Source: Heterostelium album PN500
Taxonomy: Eukaryota; Evosea; Eumycetozoa; Acytosteliales; Acytosteliaceae
Length of the DNA stretch: 64,000 nt
Reading direction: 5' to 3'
NCBI RefSeq assembly: GCF_000004825.1
Contig: NW_008805065.1
Coordinates: 868,001-932,000, forward strand
How positions within the stretch are numbered: the stretch's first letter is position 1; every line of letters begins with the position of its first letter. Below the pieces are notes generated by a model that saw nothing but the letters and a program-made list of their open reading frames with translations, was not told the origin of the DNA and did not search any database. Positions 22,994 to 34,802 of this stretch are shown one piece after another. The position numbers and the translations under genes were made by a program.

Positions 22994-23378
22994 AATAAAT
23001 ATTTATATTTAGTGTATCATTATATTTTAAGATCATATTTATTTTTTTTAGAGACACCAAAGAAATATATAAAAATATCTCAAAAGATGATCTTTCTTAA
23101 ATCAAATCTCATTTTGAGATTTTAGTTTAATTATTTATTATCTTGTATCTGAACATTTATGATAAATCTCTCAGTATTGTATGTATTTATTTTGTGTTTA
23201 TTTTAATTATATAATTAAAATAAGAAAAACCCAATTTAAATTGGTTTATGTATTTATATTTGTTCAGTACTCACAACTACACTTATTTTTCTTACCTCTT
23301 TAAACAAAATAATAAATATTAATAAAAATCAAAAAATGAATATATGGTGTTTTAATACAATTTTATTAATTTTTTTAT
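22994..23378. other. Intergenic, convergent
   Basis: AT-rich 3' flanks of two convergent genes. Nothing beyond poly-A-signal-like AATAAA runs is visible. Confidence 0.4.
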
Positions 23379-26300
23379 TTAATTTTCATCTTCTTCTTCC
23401 TCTTCTTGAACTGGAGTGGCAGGTGTATCATCAAACATTTCTTCATTGTTATTGTTATTGTTGTTGTTGTTGGCATGACTGATTGATGCAATTCCTGTAA
23501 CTTTAATCTTTTTGGTTGGTGTTGCACTTGATGAGTCATGTTTATTCTTGCTTCCTCTGCTGCTGGCGGCTTGAGATTTCAAGAGTGAAGCCTGATTGGT
23601 GGCTTCAATATTCCAAACGGAATCGTTGATCAAACCAAGCATTTGAAGTAGCTTCTTCTTTCCTTTTTGTTTCTTCTTGAAGTCCTCTACGAAGCTTCTC
23701 CAATATTCATCTTTTCCGAGGGTGGCACACATTCTCTTCTTGAAGTTCTTGAGCATCTGCAAGAAAGTTGGATATTGACTCGGTAGAATGGTTACCAACA
23801 TGTAGTCAGTGGCCATTATGAACATCTCTTTGATCTTCTCTGGATAACGTTTCTGTAGTGAATCATAGAGTGAATCGAGTCTTTCGTATGCCCATTCTTG
23901 GTAGCAACGCTTGGCATAACGTTGGATGAGTGGGAGGATGGGAGTGAGCAATTTGAAATCGTACTCATCGACAGCATCGTAAAGTGATTCCAATAGGACC
24001 ATTTGTTGTGTGAGTTCAGTGTCGTCTTCGGCTGGATGAGGGAATATCTCGATACACTGCTTGAACAAACCGTCTTTCATCAACAGCTCAATCTTGCTAT
24101 TGATATTCTCGTCACGCTTCATGACAAACACTACAAGTTCCTCTTTGATTGCTGCCCATTCCTCTTCGGATGAAAGGTTTCTGATTTGATCCCACTTCTC
24201 AGAGGTGGTGTCAATCTTGAAGGAAATGATAGTTTGGTCACGAATCACTTCACCGAGATCCTCAAAGTTGGCGGATTTAATCATAAGGTCGGTAATCTTA
24301 AGAGTGAATGATTTGATTTCCTCGTAGCTATATCTTGGTTTGATGTTCTTGAGTTCGGCGGTCATACGGTCGATTGAATCTTGGATGGCTGGACGCTGAG
24401 CCAAGTCTTGGACGTGCAAGAACTTCTGTTGGTTTGACTTTATCTCTTTTTCAAGTCGCTCCTTGTTCTCGAGAACATCATTGTGTTGGTCGAGAGTCTT
24501 TTCAATGATTGTTCCAACTTGGATCACCATGAGATACTCTTTCTTGGCAAACAAATCATTGGCAAAGCTCATCATTGTCTCCAACGACTTGATTTGTTCA
24601 ATACACTTCTTTACGGTGGTCGATACTTTCTCACTGAATTTCTTACGATCGCTTGCAACCTGTCTCAAACTGTCTTCACTGAGAGTGGTGATGTTCGATT
24701 CAAAGTTCATCTTCTCCTTCGAGACACTACCAATGAGAACCTTACTGACTTCCAAAGCGTTGTCGTCGACATTGGCAGTGTGGAATGATGGCAACAGACT
24801 GTTGAGTTTCTCAGTGTAGAGGATCTCACGAAGTTTCTTGTGTTTCTCGACGGATAGTCTTCTACGTTGCTTGTCCAACGCTTCTTTCTCTTCGAGAATA
24901 ACAGATTTCTCTCTCTCGAGTACTTCTCTCTTGGCTTGTGATTCTCTGAAGAGTACGAGTTTGTCGAATGCGAATGAACAGACTTGTTCGACAAGTGAAA
25001 ACTCTTTCTTTTCCAAGAGGTAGCTTGTTAAGCTCAAGAAGGTGGCTGGATCTTGTACATAGGTCTGGACGATTTGCATGATCAAATTGATACGCTCTTT
25101 GGAAGCGGCCAAAGCAATGTCGGATTCCGCTGCTTTCATCTCGGCATTGGCAATCTTGACTAGAACAGCTTGACGTGCATCAAAGACAAACTTGATTCCA
25201 GCCAACACCATTTGGGAGTGATGTGATTGATCGGCCAAGTAGTCGTCCAAATACGGTAGAGCAACGGCGTTGAGTTCATTACGTGTGTTCTCCAACAGCG
25301 CCAAATCCTCATCGGACATATCCTTCTTCATACGAGTCAACTCTGCAAGTTCCTCTTCGAGCATCTCCACCAAGATCTTCTTTCTCTTGGCATTCAAAGC
25401 GTGTTCATAGAATTCACGAAGCTTTGGATGGAAAATCTTGGCAATGTCGACAAACAACGAGTCATTCTTTGGACCGAGTTCTTTAGCCAGCTTAATGATG
25501 GAGTGGATCGATTCCAAGTTGGAAAGGCACAACAGCAATGCTTCCTGGATGAGCTTTTGCAATGTTTCTTGCTCCTTTACCAAATCCTCTTCGCTGATAG
25601 TCTTCAAATCAAACATCTTTCTCTTACGGATCTTCTCCTCGACAAAGTGGAGACAGTCAATCAAAGAGTTCAATAGAGTTGTAGATGCCTGATACTTGAT
25701 GTCGTCGTATTGTCTGGCAGCATTCAAATTGGCATAGTGTGGCCATACTGGAAGTGCTTCTATCTCTGCTTCCAATTGTTTCTTCTTTGCCAACGATTCC
25801 GCTGAGTTGTCTCTCTTGACATTGGCAGTGGCAGTCTCCAAGCTGGCTTCGAGAGCGAGACGAACTTGACGTGCCGATTCAATCTCGTTGGTTCTCTTGA
25901 AGATCTGTGTAATGATTCTTGTCATCACTTGATCCTCACGACTGTCTTTCATATGATTGGCAAACTTCATCAAATAAGTTGGATCACTGAATTTCTCCAA
26001 ACACAACTCGACCAACTGATTGAACTGCTGGTTGACCAATTGTTTCTTGGCAGTATCCTTAGAGTTTTCCAAATTCTTCTTGGAGAGCAACACCGATGAG
26101 ATCATAACCTGAGCAACCTCCAAATGCAGATTGTCATACTGATTTCTGGCAGTGAGTACACCGAATGCTGGCCATTCCGGTAGTGCAGCGATCTTTTCTT
26201 GAAGTTTCAGCGACTCCTCTTGCTGAGCAGCCAACAGATTCTTTCCGACTTGACGAAGCTTCTTTTCCTCTGCCAACAAAGCATCGAGCGATTGTTGTAG

Positions 26301-28049
26301 TGGAAGACGAACTTCACGCAACTTCTCGAGGTGTGCAATATGTTGTTGACAACGCTCACCATAACGAATGGTAGCATCGTTCTCACCATGTTTATGCACG
26401 GTTTGAGCGAGTTTGAAGATGTGAGTGGGATCCAAGATGGTATCGAGAGCATCGTTCAACTCCTTGTCGATATTCATCGGTGTCTTGGAGGTTGTCTTCA
26501 TCTCAATGATACAGGATACACGCAACTCTGCATTCTGAAGAAGGAAATCATTGTGGGTGGTTGTCGAAATGAAACAATGAGTCGGTAGGATCTTGTAGGT
26601 CTTTGCAATGTTTTCATATTCGGTCAACTCTGTCTCTTGTGCAGTTGGATGTCCACCTACACCCTTGATAGTCTGGATATCTTGCTTCAACTCTGTAATT
26701 CTCTTCTCAACCTTGGTTCTCTCTCCTTGTGCTTTCTTCAACTCATCCATTCTAATTCTTGCACGTTCAGTTACCAAAACAACATAATTAAATTGTTTCC
26801 TATAATAATTATAAAGGTATATATTAGTTAATCATTAACTTTTCAAACTATACTATAATTAAAGTATAACTTACAATCCTAATAACATCTTTCCAATCTT
26901 TAAGATACCTTCTGGATGAGTAAGATATGTTGGAATATAAAATTCAATTAATTCCTTAAGAGTATCGGTTTGTAACAATGTAAGATCAAACAATTCTCTC
27001 TGTTTAACAAATACAATAATAAAGTTAGTTAAATATGAAATAAGATTAAATCTCGATGTCTTGATATTTATATACTTACTGATGATAAATCTTGTTTGGC
27101 ATTTACTTTGGCTTGAAGTGATTCGATATTTGAAAAGATAGCGTTAATCGATGTCTCTACGATTTCGAAACTGATTGCTGTCAGATCGGATTGACTCTTC
27201 TTGAGGATATCTAATTCACGCTTTCTTTGGAGATGTAGCTTTTGTGCAGCAACTTTGCAAACACGAAGACAAAGAACAGCAAGCTTTTCAGTTGCTAAGA
27301 ATTTAGCGACCTTCAAGACCATCTCTGGCAAGGTGAGCACATTGACAGCGTAGTCAATGAATTCAACAAACTGATTGAACAATGGTTCTTCGTAGTCCAC
27401 CTCTTCTGTTGGTGCCGCTGCTTGTTTACCATCGTGAATCATTGCATCTTCGGCAGCAGTGGCGTCTTGCAGTGCTTTCTTCTTGGCGGCACACTCTGAT
27501 GTATACAACTTATATGCCGATGTTACCAACAACAATGATAGATCAGCCAACTGAGTTTGTTGTTTGCCGAATCCCATCTTGAGTTTGGCATTCAATTCCT
27601 TATAAATATCATTTCTTCTCTTGATTTCTTTCAATGTTTGTAATTCCTCTGTAAGTTATAATTTAAATTCAAGTCCAATTGGACAAATAGAATAAAAAAA
27701 AAGTTAGTAGTGTAATCAAATTTCATTTCATTTGATATATATATGTATACAATAGTAACTAGTTATATTTACCTGGAGTCTCTGAATTTAATGCAATTGG
27801 TCTTTCTTTTTTGGCCTTCTCGATTTTTGCAATGGTTTCAGCATCGATTTTGAAGATTTCTTGTACCTTGTGTTGTTCGTTCGATTGATGTATCGATTCT
27901 TCTATTGCTTTTCTTGTCAATCTAATGGCATTGTTTGGTTCATCTCTGGTGTTGAATTTCTTTGCCATATCCTCCAGGCCTTCGACTGAATTATTATCCA
28001 AGATGAATGAAAATAGCGATTCATCTAATTTATCTGATGATGTAGTCAT
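23379..28049 (-). CDS. Large coiled-coil protein with divergent repeated modules, function unknown
   Basis: Four exons (28049-27773, 27648-27080, 26999-26875, 26799-23379), all in phase, give 1463 residues. I do not recognise the family. The middle part repeats a module of roughly 170-190 residues four to five times. Each has a charged coiled coil, an LPxWPxxxxLxxxxQYDxxxxE-type segment (clear in two copies, weaker in others), then a helix ending like MxFAxxLxxKEYxxVxQVxxxIxxK. Copies lie at roughly residues 385-540, 540-720, 720-885 and 885-1050. The last 150 residues before the tail (ERLDSLYDSLQKRYPEKI ... LKNFKKRMCATLGKDEYWRSF ... KKKQKGKKKLLQMLGL) resemble the helical C-terminus of bacterial SWIM zinc-finger proteins, although no SWIM CxC...CxH motif is present here. 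It ends in a Ser/Asn/Glu-rich, probably disordered tail. There is no signal peptide or membrane span. Confidence 0.8.
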
Positions 28050-28854
28050 TGTTCACTTCCCTCTATGTGCAAGTCAGTTTACTGAATAATAATTAAAAAT
28101 AAATAAAATACAAATGTTAATAAAATATAAAACAAGATTTATAAAAAGAAGAATAATAATTTATGAGGCTAAAATTAAGATATTTAAACAAAAACATTTC
28201 AAAATTTTTGATAGTTATTGGAAAAAAATCTTTTTGCTACTTGCAAAAAAAAAAAAGTGAGATTTCGAAGAATTTTTTTCGATCCACCATCTAATCATTC
28301 ATGTAGCCGATTTAGATTTAATTTTTTTTTTTTCCTTTTTAGTTATTATTATTACTTTTATGAAATATCAAAGTTTAAAAATACAAATAATTATCTAAAG
28401 AAATTAACATATTGAATTAAAAGAATTCTATTTTTATTTTAATACCAAGAGCTTTTTTTTCTGAGTTTGCAAAAAAAAATCCTTCAAATTTTACCACGTC
28501 ATCTTCTTTGCTTTCCAAGAGATGTGAACTTTCTTATTAATATCATTAAATCAATATCTCTAAAAGTAGGCTGGTTTCCAAATGTCTTTTAAAATTTGAA
28601 TTCAGATGAAGATCAAATTGCAATGTAGACTTTAAAGATTTATTTTAAAAAAATCTATACTATAAGTCAACATTGATTGGTATCATCACTCAAGAAACAA
28701 GGAAATTAATCTCTAAACATGAAGAAAGATGGACTTATTTAAAGGATTCGCGACTCCTGGAAATAACTTTATAAAGAATATTAATACTAATAAGTCAAGT
28801 TCCTAAAAAAAACAAATAAAAATATTATTAATCTCAACTAAAAATAATAAAATA
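28050..28854. other. Divergent intergenic region
   Basis: About 800 bp. The first half is poly-A/T-rich. The segment at about 28440-28800 is more mixed but has no sustained frame. A TTTATAAAG element near 28769-28777 is a plausible TATA box for the small secreted-protein gene. Confidence 0.45.
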
Positions 28855-29211
28855 ATGAAATCCACTACAACTTTATTAATTGCAGCAATTGTACTTTGCT
28901 TTGCTTTCACATGCTACTCCAAAAAAACCATAGAGTTTTGCGAATATTGCATTGAAGAGAATAATTGTGATACCAATTCCTCATATAAGTGCGTCAACTT
29001 CAATACTGGAGAGTGTGTCTTGTATACAGATCCATGTGGTTACGTTCCAAAGCAATACTATGTCAAAATCCACGAATCAACACCTTTAGTCAAGATTACC
29101 GTTTTCATGGATCATCGCTGCCGCCAACCAATTTCAGAGCCAACCAAATACGTTTGTGGAGAGTGCCATTTAGGTGGATTCTTTAACTGTACTGACTATC
29201 AACTACTTTAA
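28855..29211 (+). CDS. Small secreted cysteine-rich protein
   Basis: A single exon of 118 residues. Residues 1-22 form a strong signal peptide (MKSTTTLLIAAIVLCFAFTCYS). The mature part has ten cysteines in a spaced pattern: FCEYC, NNCDTN, YKCVNF, GECVLYTDPCG, HRCRQP, YVCGECH and FNCTDY. That suggests four or five disulfides. There are two N-glycosylation sequons (NSS, NCT). I recognise no named family. The size, signal peptide and Cys density match the many short secreted proteins of dictyostelids whose roles are unknown. There is no repeat or transmembrane anchor. Confidence 0.8.
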   Translation: MKSTTTLLIAAIVLCFAFTCYSKKTIEFCEYCIEENNCDTNSSYKCVNFNTGECVLYTDPCGYVPKQYYVKIHESTPLVKITVFMDHRCRQPISEPTKYVCGECHLGGFFNCTDYQLL

Positions 29212-29864
29212 CAGTTCAGCCAACTTGTTTGAAAAATTTAAACCATTGCCAAAATATTTAATAAATATAAATTTTATTAAATTCATAAAGAATTTGATAC
29301 ATTCTCAAAATGTTTTTATTTTCATTATAAAATTTAAAATTCTCTTTGAACTATGAGGAGTCTCCTTCTTTCTGAAATCCTTACGAAATTGTCTACTCTT
29401 TTTCTTCTTCTATAGGTCACACTATCTTGATAATCAACGAATCTTGTTGATCTTGATGATGTTTGTTTTCTATAAACTCCCCAACCTTTTCTTATTCCTA
29501 ATTGACTAGTTCATTTGGTGTCTATTCCTTTTACTCCTCTAAACTCTTCTACTAATGATATATATTCTTATATAGTATATTCTAATAGATCTCCTATCTT
29601 ATTATCTTCTTTAAAAGACTTGATTCATAATTTTTCTTCCAAAAACTCATTCTAAACTTTTAATTTTATTGTTTTTAAAAATATAAATTGAATTAAAATC
29701 TGTTGAGCCAAGTTTGATGATACATTTGTTAATTTTCAAGTCAATCATATATTAATTTATTTATTAAAATTTTTGGTTTAGTTACAATGAAAATCAAACA
29801 AAATAAACTTTTTTATTTCATTTGTATATTACAAACAGATAGATAGAAGATAATTTCAATTATT

Positions 29865-29895
<31 letters not shown>

Positions 29896-29966
29896 TTATT
29901 GTTATTATTTTTATTAAAAGTCAATCAAGAAAGCTTAATCTTAAATAAAGAGAGAAAGAAAAAATA
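29212..29966. other. Intergenic with a coding-like stretch and a TTA microsatellite
   Basis: The part at about 29345-29640 is C/T-rich on the + strand and reads as a Lys/Arg/Glu-rich, coding-like but broken stretch on the - strand, which I cannot identify. A (TTA)n-type microsatellite with TTTTA and TTG interruptions lies at about 29860-29920, shortly before the next gene. Confidence 0.4.
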
Positions 29967-31153
29967 ATGAGTGACAATCTCTATACAAAAACAACTGGTA
30001 TGATGAATATTCACTTTGTTTATCTCTTGATTATTTTTATTATTAAAACATGTTTCGCAATATTATTCTGTAGGTTCTAAACTTTACAAGTTTCCTGCCA
30101 CTCACTTCTCAAATATACCTGTGCATTCCACTGTTTATATCGCTACATATAGAATCTATGCTAATATGTATACTGAAGAATCTATCAGAGCTTATGCATG
30201 TACCTATTATGGTTGTACTGATGATGAGCTGGAGAATGTAATAGATGAAAAGAAAAATGTATATATCTTGTATTTGTTTTATTAATTAATTATTAAGCTT
30301 ATGATTATTTTGTTAACAACCATCATTGACTTAAATTTTTAAAAAAATACAGAAATCAAAAGCAAATAGTCAAAAGAGACAACAAACAAAGAATAAGAGA
30401 AGAGAAAAGTTGGAGGAGGCTCTACAAGCCATTGGTTTGACTATTAGAGGTGATTCAGATCTCTGTGCCAAGTATATTAATGGTACTTTAAGAGGATGGA
30501 CTCTCAAGGGTGTAGTTCATGAATGTGCAAAGTAGGTTTAATCCATTATATCTTAAACTCTAAGTATTCTAATCATTGATTGATTTTAGGATGAGATATT
30601 TTTTTGATTATTGTGGTATGGGTAATGAAATTGAGAGAATAAAGGATAATCGTTACAACGATGGAAAGCGTGGTCATTGGTATAAATACGATGATAGTCC
30701 ATTTGATGAAGCAAAGGATTATATGGAAAGCAAGTATCCAATGCCTGAGGTATGGCCTTGGCTTCTCCCTAAGATTGCAACTCCAAACATTAAAATCGAA
30801 CCACTAACTACAAATGAACCAATTACTACAAGTGAACAACCTAACACAAATGTGCCACTCACCACAAATGAACCACTTTCTTCAAATGAACCACTCACTA
30901 CAAATGAACCAATTACTACAAGTGAACAACCCAACACAAATGAGCCACTCACCACAAATGAACCACTTTCTTCAAATGAACCACTCACTACAAATGAGCC
31001 AATCACCACAAGTGAACAACCTAACACAAATGAGCCACTCACTACAAATGGTATGATATTTTTGATTTGATTATAGGCAAACACACTACATCATTGTACT
31101 GTATTGTACTAACATTATTTCTATATTTAGATTCGAAAAAAGAAAGTCCATAA
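29967..31153 (+). CDS. Uncharacterised protein with a conserved helical domain and a Thr/Asn/Glu/Pro repeat tail
   Basis: Five exons (29967-29997, 30074-30258, 30353-30531, 30590-31050, 31131-31153), all joined in phase, give 292 residues. Residues about 11-70 read SKLYKFPATHFSNIPVHSTVYI ... TYYGCTDDELEN. A basic linker (KRQQTKNKRREK) leads into LEEALQAIGLTIRGDSDLCAKYINGT, WTLKGVVHECAKMRYFFDYCGM and EAKDYMESKYPMPEVWPWL. This Lys/Arg-helix, IRGDS, CxxYI, MxYFxxYC layout reminds me of an uncharacterised domain in fungal and protist proteins, possibly nuclear, but I cannot name it. The C-terminal 85 residues are a nested repeat, after which a short exon ends the protein at DSKKESP. Exon 1 encodes only ten residues, so the start is less certain than the rest. 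Confidence 0.75.
30802..31050 (+). repeat. Nested minisatellite (18-bp unit, 90-bp higher-order unit)
   Basis: The basic unit is six codons of the form PLTTNE. Five variant units (PLTTNE, PITTSE, QPNTNE, PLTTNE, PLSSNE) make a 30-residue, 90-bp higher-order unit. This is present about 2.7 times in nearly identical form, with one V/E difference in the first copy. It is coding and in frame. Confidence 0.85.
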
Positions 31154-31370
31154 TGTCTTTTCTCTAGAATCAATTTTGATAATTGTGACAAAAAAATCTT
31201 TATTTACATAGATTCGCCATAAAATAAACAATATTCAGTTTAAAGTTCTCATTTTAATCAAAATTTCTCATAGTTGGTAGTTTTAGGTGCTGGCAGACAT
31301 CATCATAGATGTATTGTTTTGTATATTTTTTTTTTTTATTTTTCTGATTACTGTATGTATTATAGTTTAA
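31154..31370. other. Short convergent intergenic gap
   Basis: About 215 bp of AT-rich 3' flanks between convergent genes, with a poly-T run. Nothing else is visible. Confidence 0.4.
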
Positions 31371-34270
31371 TTAGTTCTCTTCATCAATCTTTGGTAGTTG
31401 TTTGACAGAGGAACTAGAGGAGTTGACAGATTGTGATGGTGAATCGGTGGGTGAGTTGGGCGATGCTTTATCAGAGGAAGTTGGAGTCTTATCTTTTTCA
31501 ACTTCCTCTTCGGAGCGACCGTCCAGTCTGAGTAATTCGATTTGCCATTTCTGTCGGTTGGTGGACATGATCTCCATCAGAGTCTTGGTGTCCGAGAGGA
31601 ATCTGGCCAGACCTTGGTAGAGTGGCAGTGCAACATAGTCGATGAAATCGGCAGCGATTCTCGGACGGTTTGTCTTGGTCTTGTCCATGAAAGGCGTCAC
31701 CGGATAGCCGCAGACTTTTTCAAATTGCGATTGCTGGAAAAACTCGTCCGAGACACGGTTCGACCACTCCAGATTCAAATGCCACGGTCTTGCGACATTC
31801 GAGATGTCTCCACACTTTATCAAAAAGTTTAAAATCATTTGTCGGTCTTCTTTCTTGTTTCTGTCGAATGGCTGGTTGTTCAGGTGATGTTGGAATTTGT
31901 TGATGTACTCGAAATGGAATGCCATATCAGTGGCCAAAATTAATTGAATAACTGATCTTCTTAATTCCTTGTATTGATCTTCATTCAAACCTTCGAGAAT
32001 ATTACAGTCACTATTTTTAAGTATTTTAAATGTTAAGGTTGCATGATGATTCTAAAATAATTCAAATCGATTTCTTAAAGTTAAATTCAAATCTAAAATA
32101 CATTCTAGGTTAACTGTTTTCAACTTACTTCTAAAACTGAATTATCATTATATTGTAAAGTTAGATCTGTTTGAGCATTGACCTGGAATGTATTATTGAA
32201 ACCAGGATGATTGAGATCATGGCACATCGCAGCGATCAACAATGACAGAATATCCAAATGTGTCAAGTATTGCGCTGCTTTAAAAGTGGTTAAAAATGTA
32301 TAGCATGTTTGTGTTACATCGAATGCATGTAAAAAGTTATGATATCTAGAAGAATCGATTGTGGCAATGGTATTGTGTTAAAAATATATATAGAGTAATA
32401 TAATATAAAGGATGATTCAATTTGTATTTTAAATACCTGTTGCTTTTTCTATAGAGTGAATGTACTGCCATAATAAATCTCTGTAGTTTTTCGATGGGAA
32501 TCTTAAATGTTTCAAGTAGCTGGAAGTTCTCAAACATATCGACCAACATGGGCATCAAATCATCCTCGGAATATCTAAATACATCAAAGTTCCAACCTTT
32601 GATTCCCTCTTTGGTGTCTTTGCTCGAGACAGTCTGTGGGAATGTTGGAATGGAGTTTCTTCGGGCGCCTGTCACCGACGAGAATTCCGTCACCAAAAAA
32701 CTCTTTGTAACAGGATCTACCGATTCATTCTTTATCAACTTTTCAAATGATGGTCGATAAATATTTGATGATCTAAAAAATTAACAAAAATAATGATGAA
32801 TAATTTAATTAATTAATATTGATTAATCATTTAATTAAATTTAAAATCAAATCAAATCAAATAAAATAAACTTACCCTAATTCTTTTAGAATCATTGTTA
32901 ATTTATATTTAATATCGTTTTCGTGATCAGTCCAATTGGTTTGTTGCATCAGTTCTTCGATGGTTCTGGTGACGGAAACGAGTGGTGATTCCATTGCCTC
33001 TCTGGAGATCGATGCCATCTCTGATATCTTTCTGGTCAATTCTTCAATCTCATGTTCCTTAGCCTCCATTTGTTTCGCTAAAATACTTCTATTCTCCCTT
33101 TCTCTTGCCAAGAAAGATCTATTTATAATAATAAATATTAGCTAAGCTTTAATGAATTTGAATAAACAGTAATTAATAAGCATACTTATACTCTGCTTCT
33201 TTCTTCTTTTGCCAAATACTAGTTAGAACGGTATCGATTTTCTTTTTCAACAACTCTTTTGCAATTGGTTTTGTAAGAAAATCTTGACCACCAATTTTAA
33301 TTGTATCATTTGCATATTTATAATCTACAGCTGTTCCAGACATCACTACAATTGATTAGGCAAACCAATAATATAAACATGGAACGAGAGTAAGTATAGG
33401 AATGGTCGTAAGAATAATAAAATATAAAACTTACAAATGACTGGTATATGTTTAATTTCAATGTGTTCATTAATTCTTTGTAACAAGTCAAATCCAGTTA
33501 CCATTGGCATCATGACATCGGTTAATACCAAATCATACATAACTTTACCGTTTAACAATGTATCCCATGCTTCTTCACCATTTGTAACAAGTGTAACTTT
33601 TAAATTATTATTAATCGAATATTGGTTATTAATCAAATGTACTCGAACGAAATGACATATATATGAAATTGTAATTACCATTAAAATTAAATTTTTTTAA
33701 CATATTGTTTAATAGAGATCGTTGAACTATATCGTCATCGACAACCAATATATGGACTTTAGATGGTGAATACTCTGCTGGTAATTGATCGGATATCACC
33801 AAACCATTTCCATTGTCTTTACTATTATTGTTACCGTTGTTATTACCGTTATTATTATTGTTATTGTTATTATTATTATTTAAATTTTTGTTGTTGGAAT
33901 CTGAATTTGAATTTGAATTCGAAATGGAATTTGAAATTGAACTCTTAGTTGTTGTTGATGAAGATGATGATGATGGAGATTTAGGTGAAGCTTGCTGATG
34001 TTGTTGTGGATCTGAGGAGTCTGGGTAGTTTAGTGGTAGTGATGGTACTGAGTGTGCACGACCGTTCGGTTGTTGCTGTGACTTTTGATTATCACCGAGT
34101 TTTCCAAGGTGACACTGACACTGCTTATCGCGTAGATCATCGATGACAACGCAATCGTCGACCATGCAATCACCGGAATTCTTCTGATCGGATGCTCCAG
34201 TCAAATGACTCCTGCTACTACCACCACTATTAGTTTCTGCAGTGCTGTCATCTTTCATATTATTCATCAT
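31371..34270 (-). CDS. regA: RegA: response regulator / cAMP-specific phosphodiesterase
   Basis: Seven exons (34270-33679, 33596-33435, 33345-33186, 33118-32876, 32772-32437, 32345-32129, 32051-31371), all in phase, give 796 residues. After a disordered Ser/Asn-rich N-terminus comes a receiver domain (VHILVVDDDIVQRSLLNNML ... YDLVLTDVMMP, phospho-acceptor Asp224; MSGTA; KPI). A coiled-coil linker and a class I PDE domain follow. Metal ligands are present: HNFLH (500/504), HDLNH (540/541/544) and the Asp of KCGDISN. It hydrolyses cAMP when phosphorylated by the RdeA phosphorelay, setting PKA activity in aggregation, prespore gene expression, sporulation and dormancy. All signature residues are intact. 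A 2.6-kb AT-rich region lies upstream. Confidence 0.97.
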
Positions 34271-34766
34271 AATATTATTGTTGTTTGTTTGTTTTTTTTC
34301 TTTTCTTTGATTACTTTTTTTGGTATTATTATTTTTTTTTTTTTTAACTTTTCAATAAATATATATTAAATGTAATCGTCGGTATTAATATTATTATAAA
34401 TTATAATCTATTTATCTAAATTAAAAAAAAAGATGGTAAAAGTAATAACTTAATATTATTATTATTATTATTTGTTGTTAATGTTTTATTATGTGTTTCT
34501 AAAAATAATCAAAAATACAAATTTATATTTATATATATAATGAAAACAAAACAAAAAAAAAGTAAAATATAATTAAAATATTTAAATCTATCTTGTTTTA
34601 TCTAAATCTATCTGACTATGTATATCTATCTTATCTTAGTTATCTATATTAATATAAAAACAATCAATTAGTTTAATTTTTTTAATTTTTAATTTTTTGT
34701 TGAAAAAATTAAATTAATTAAATCAAATATGTGCAAAGATAAAATAAATTTGTTTGTTTGCAATTT

Positions 34767-34802
<36 letters not shown>

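Noticed and set aside
30719-31084. Minus-strand frame with SGSFVVSGSF repeats
   Set aside because: Antisense of the in-frame PLTTNE minisatellite of the spliced plus-strand gene.
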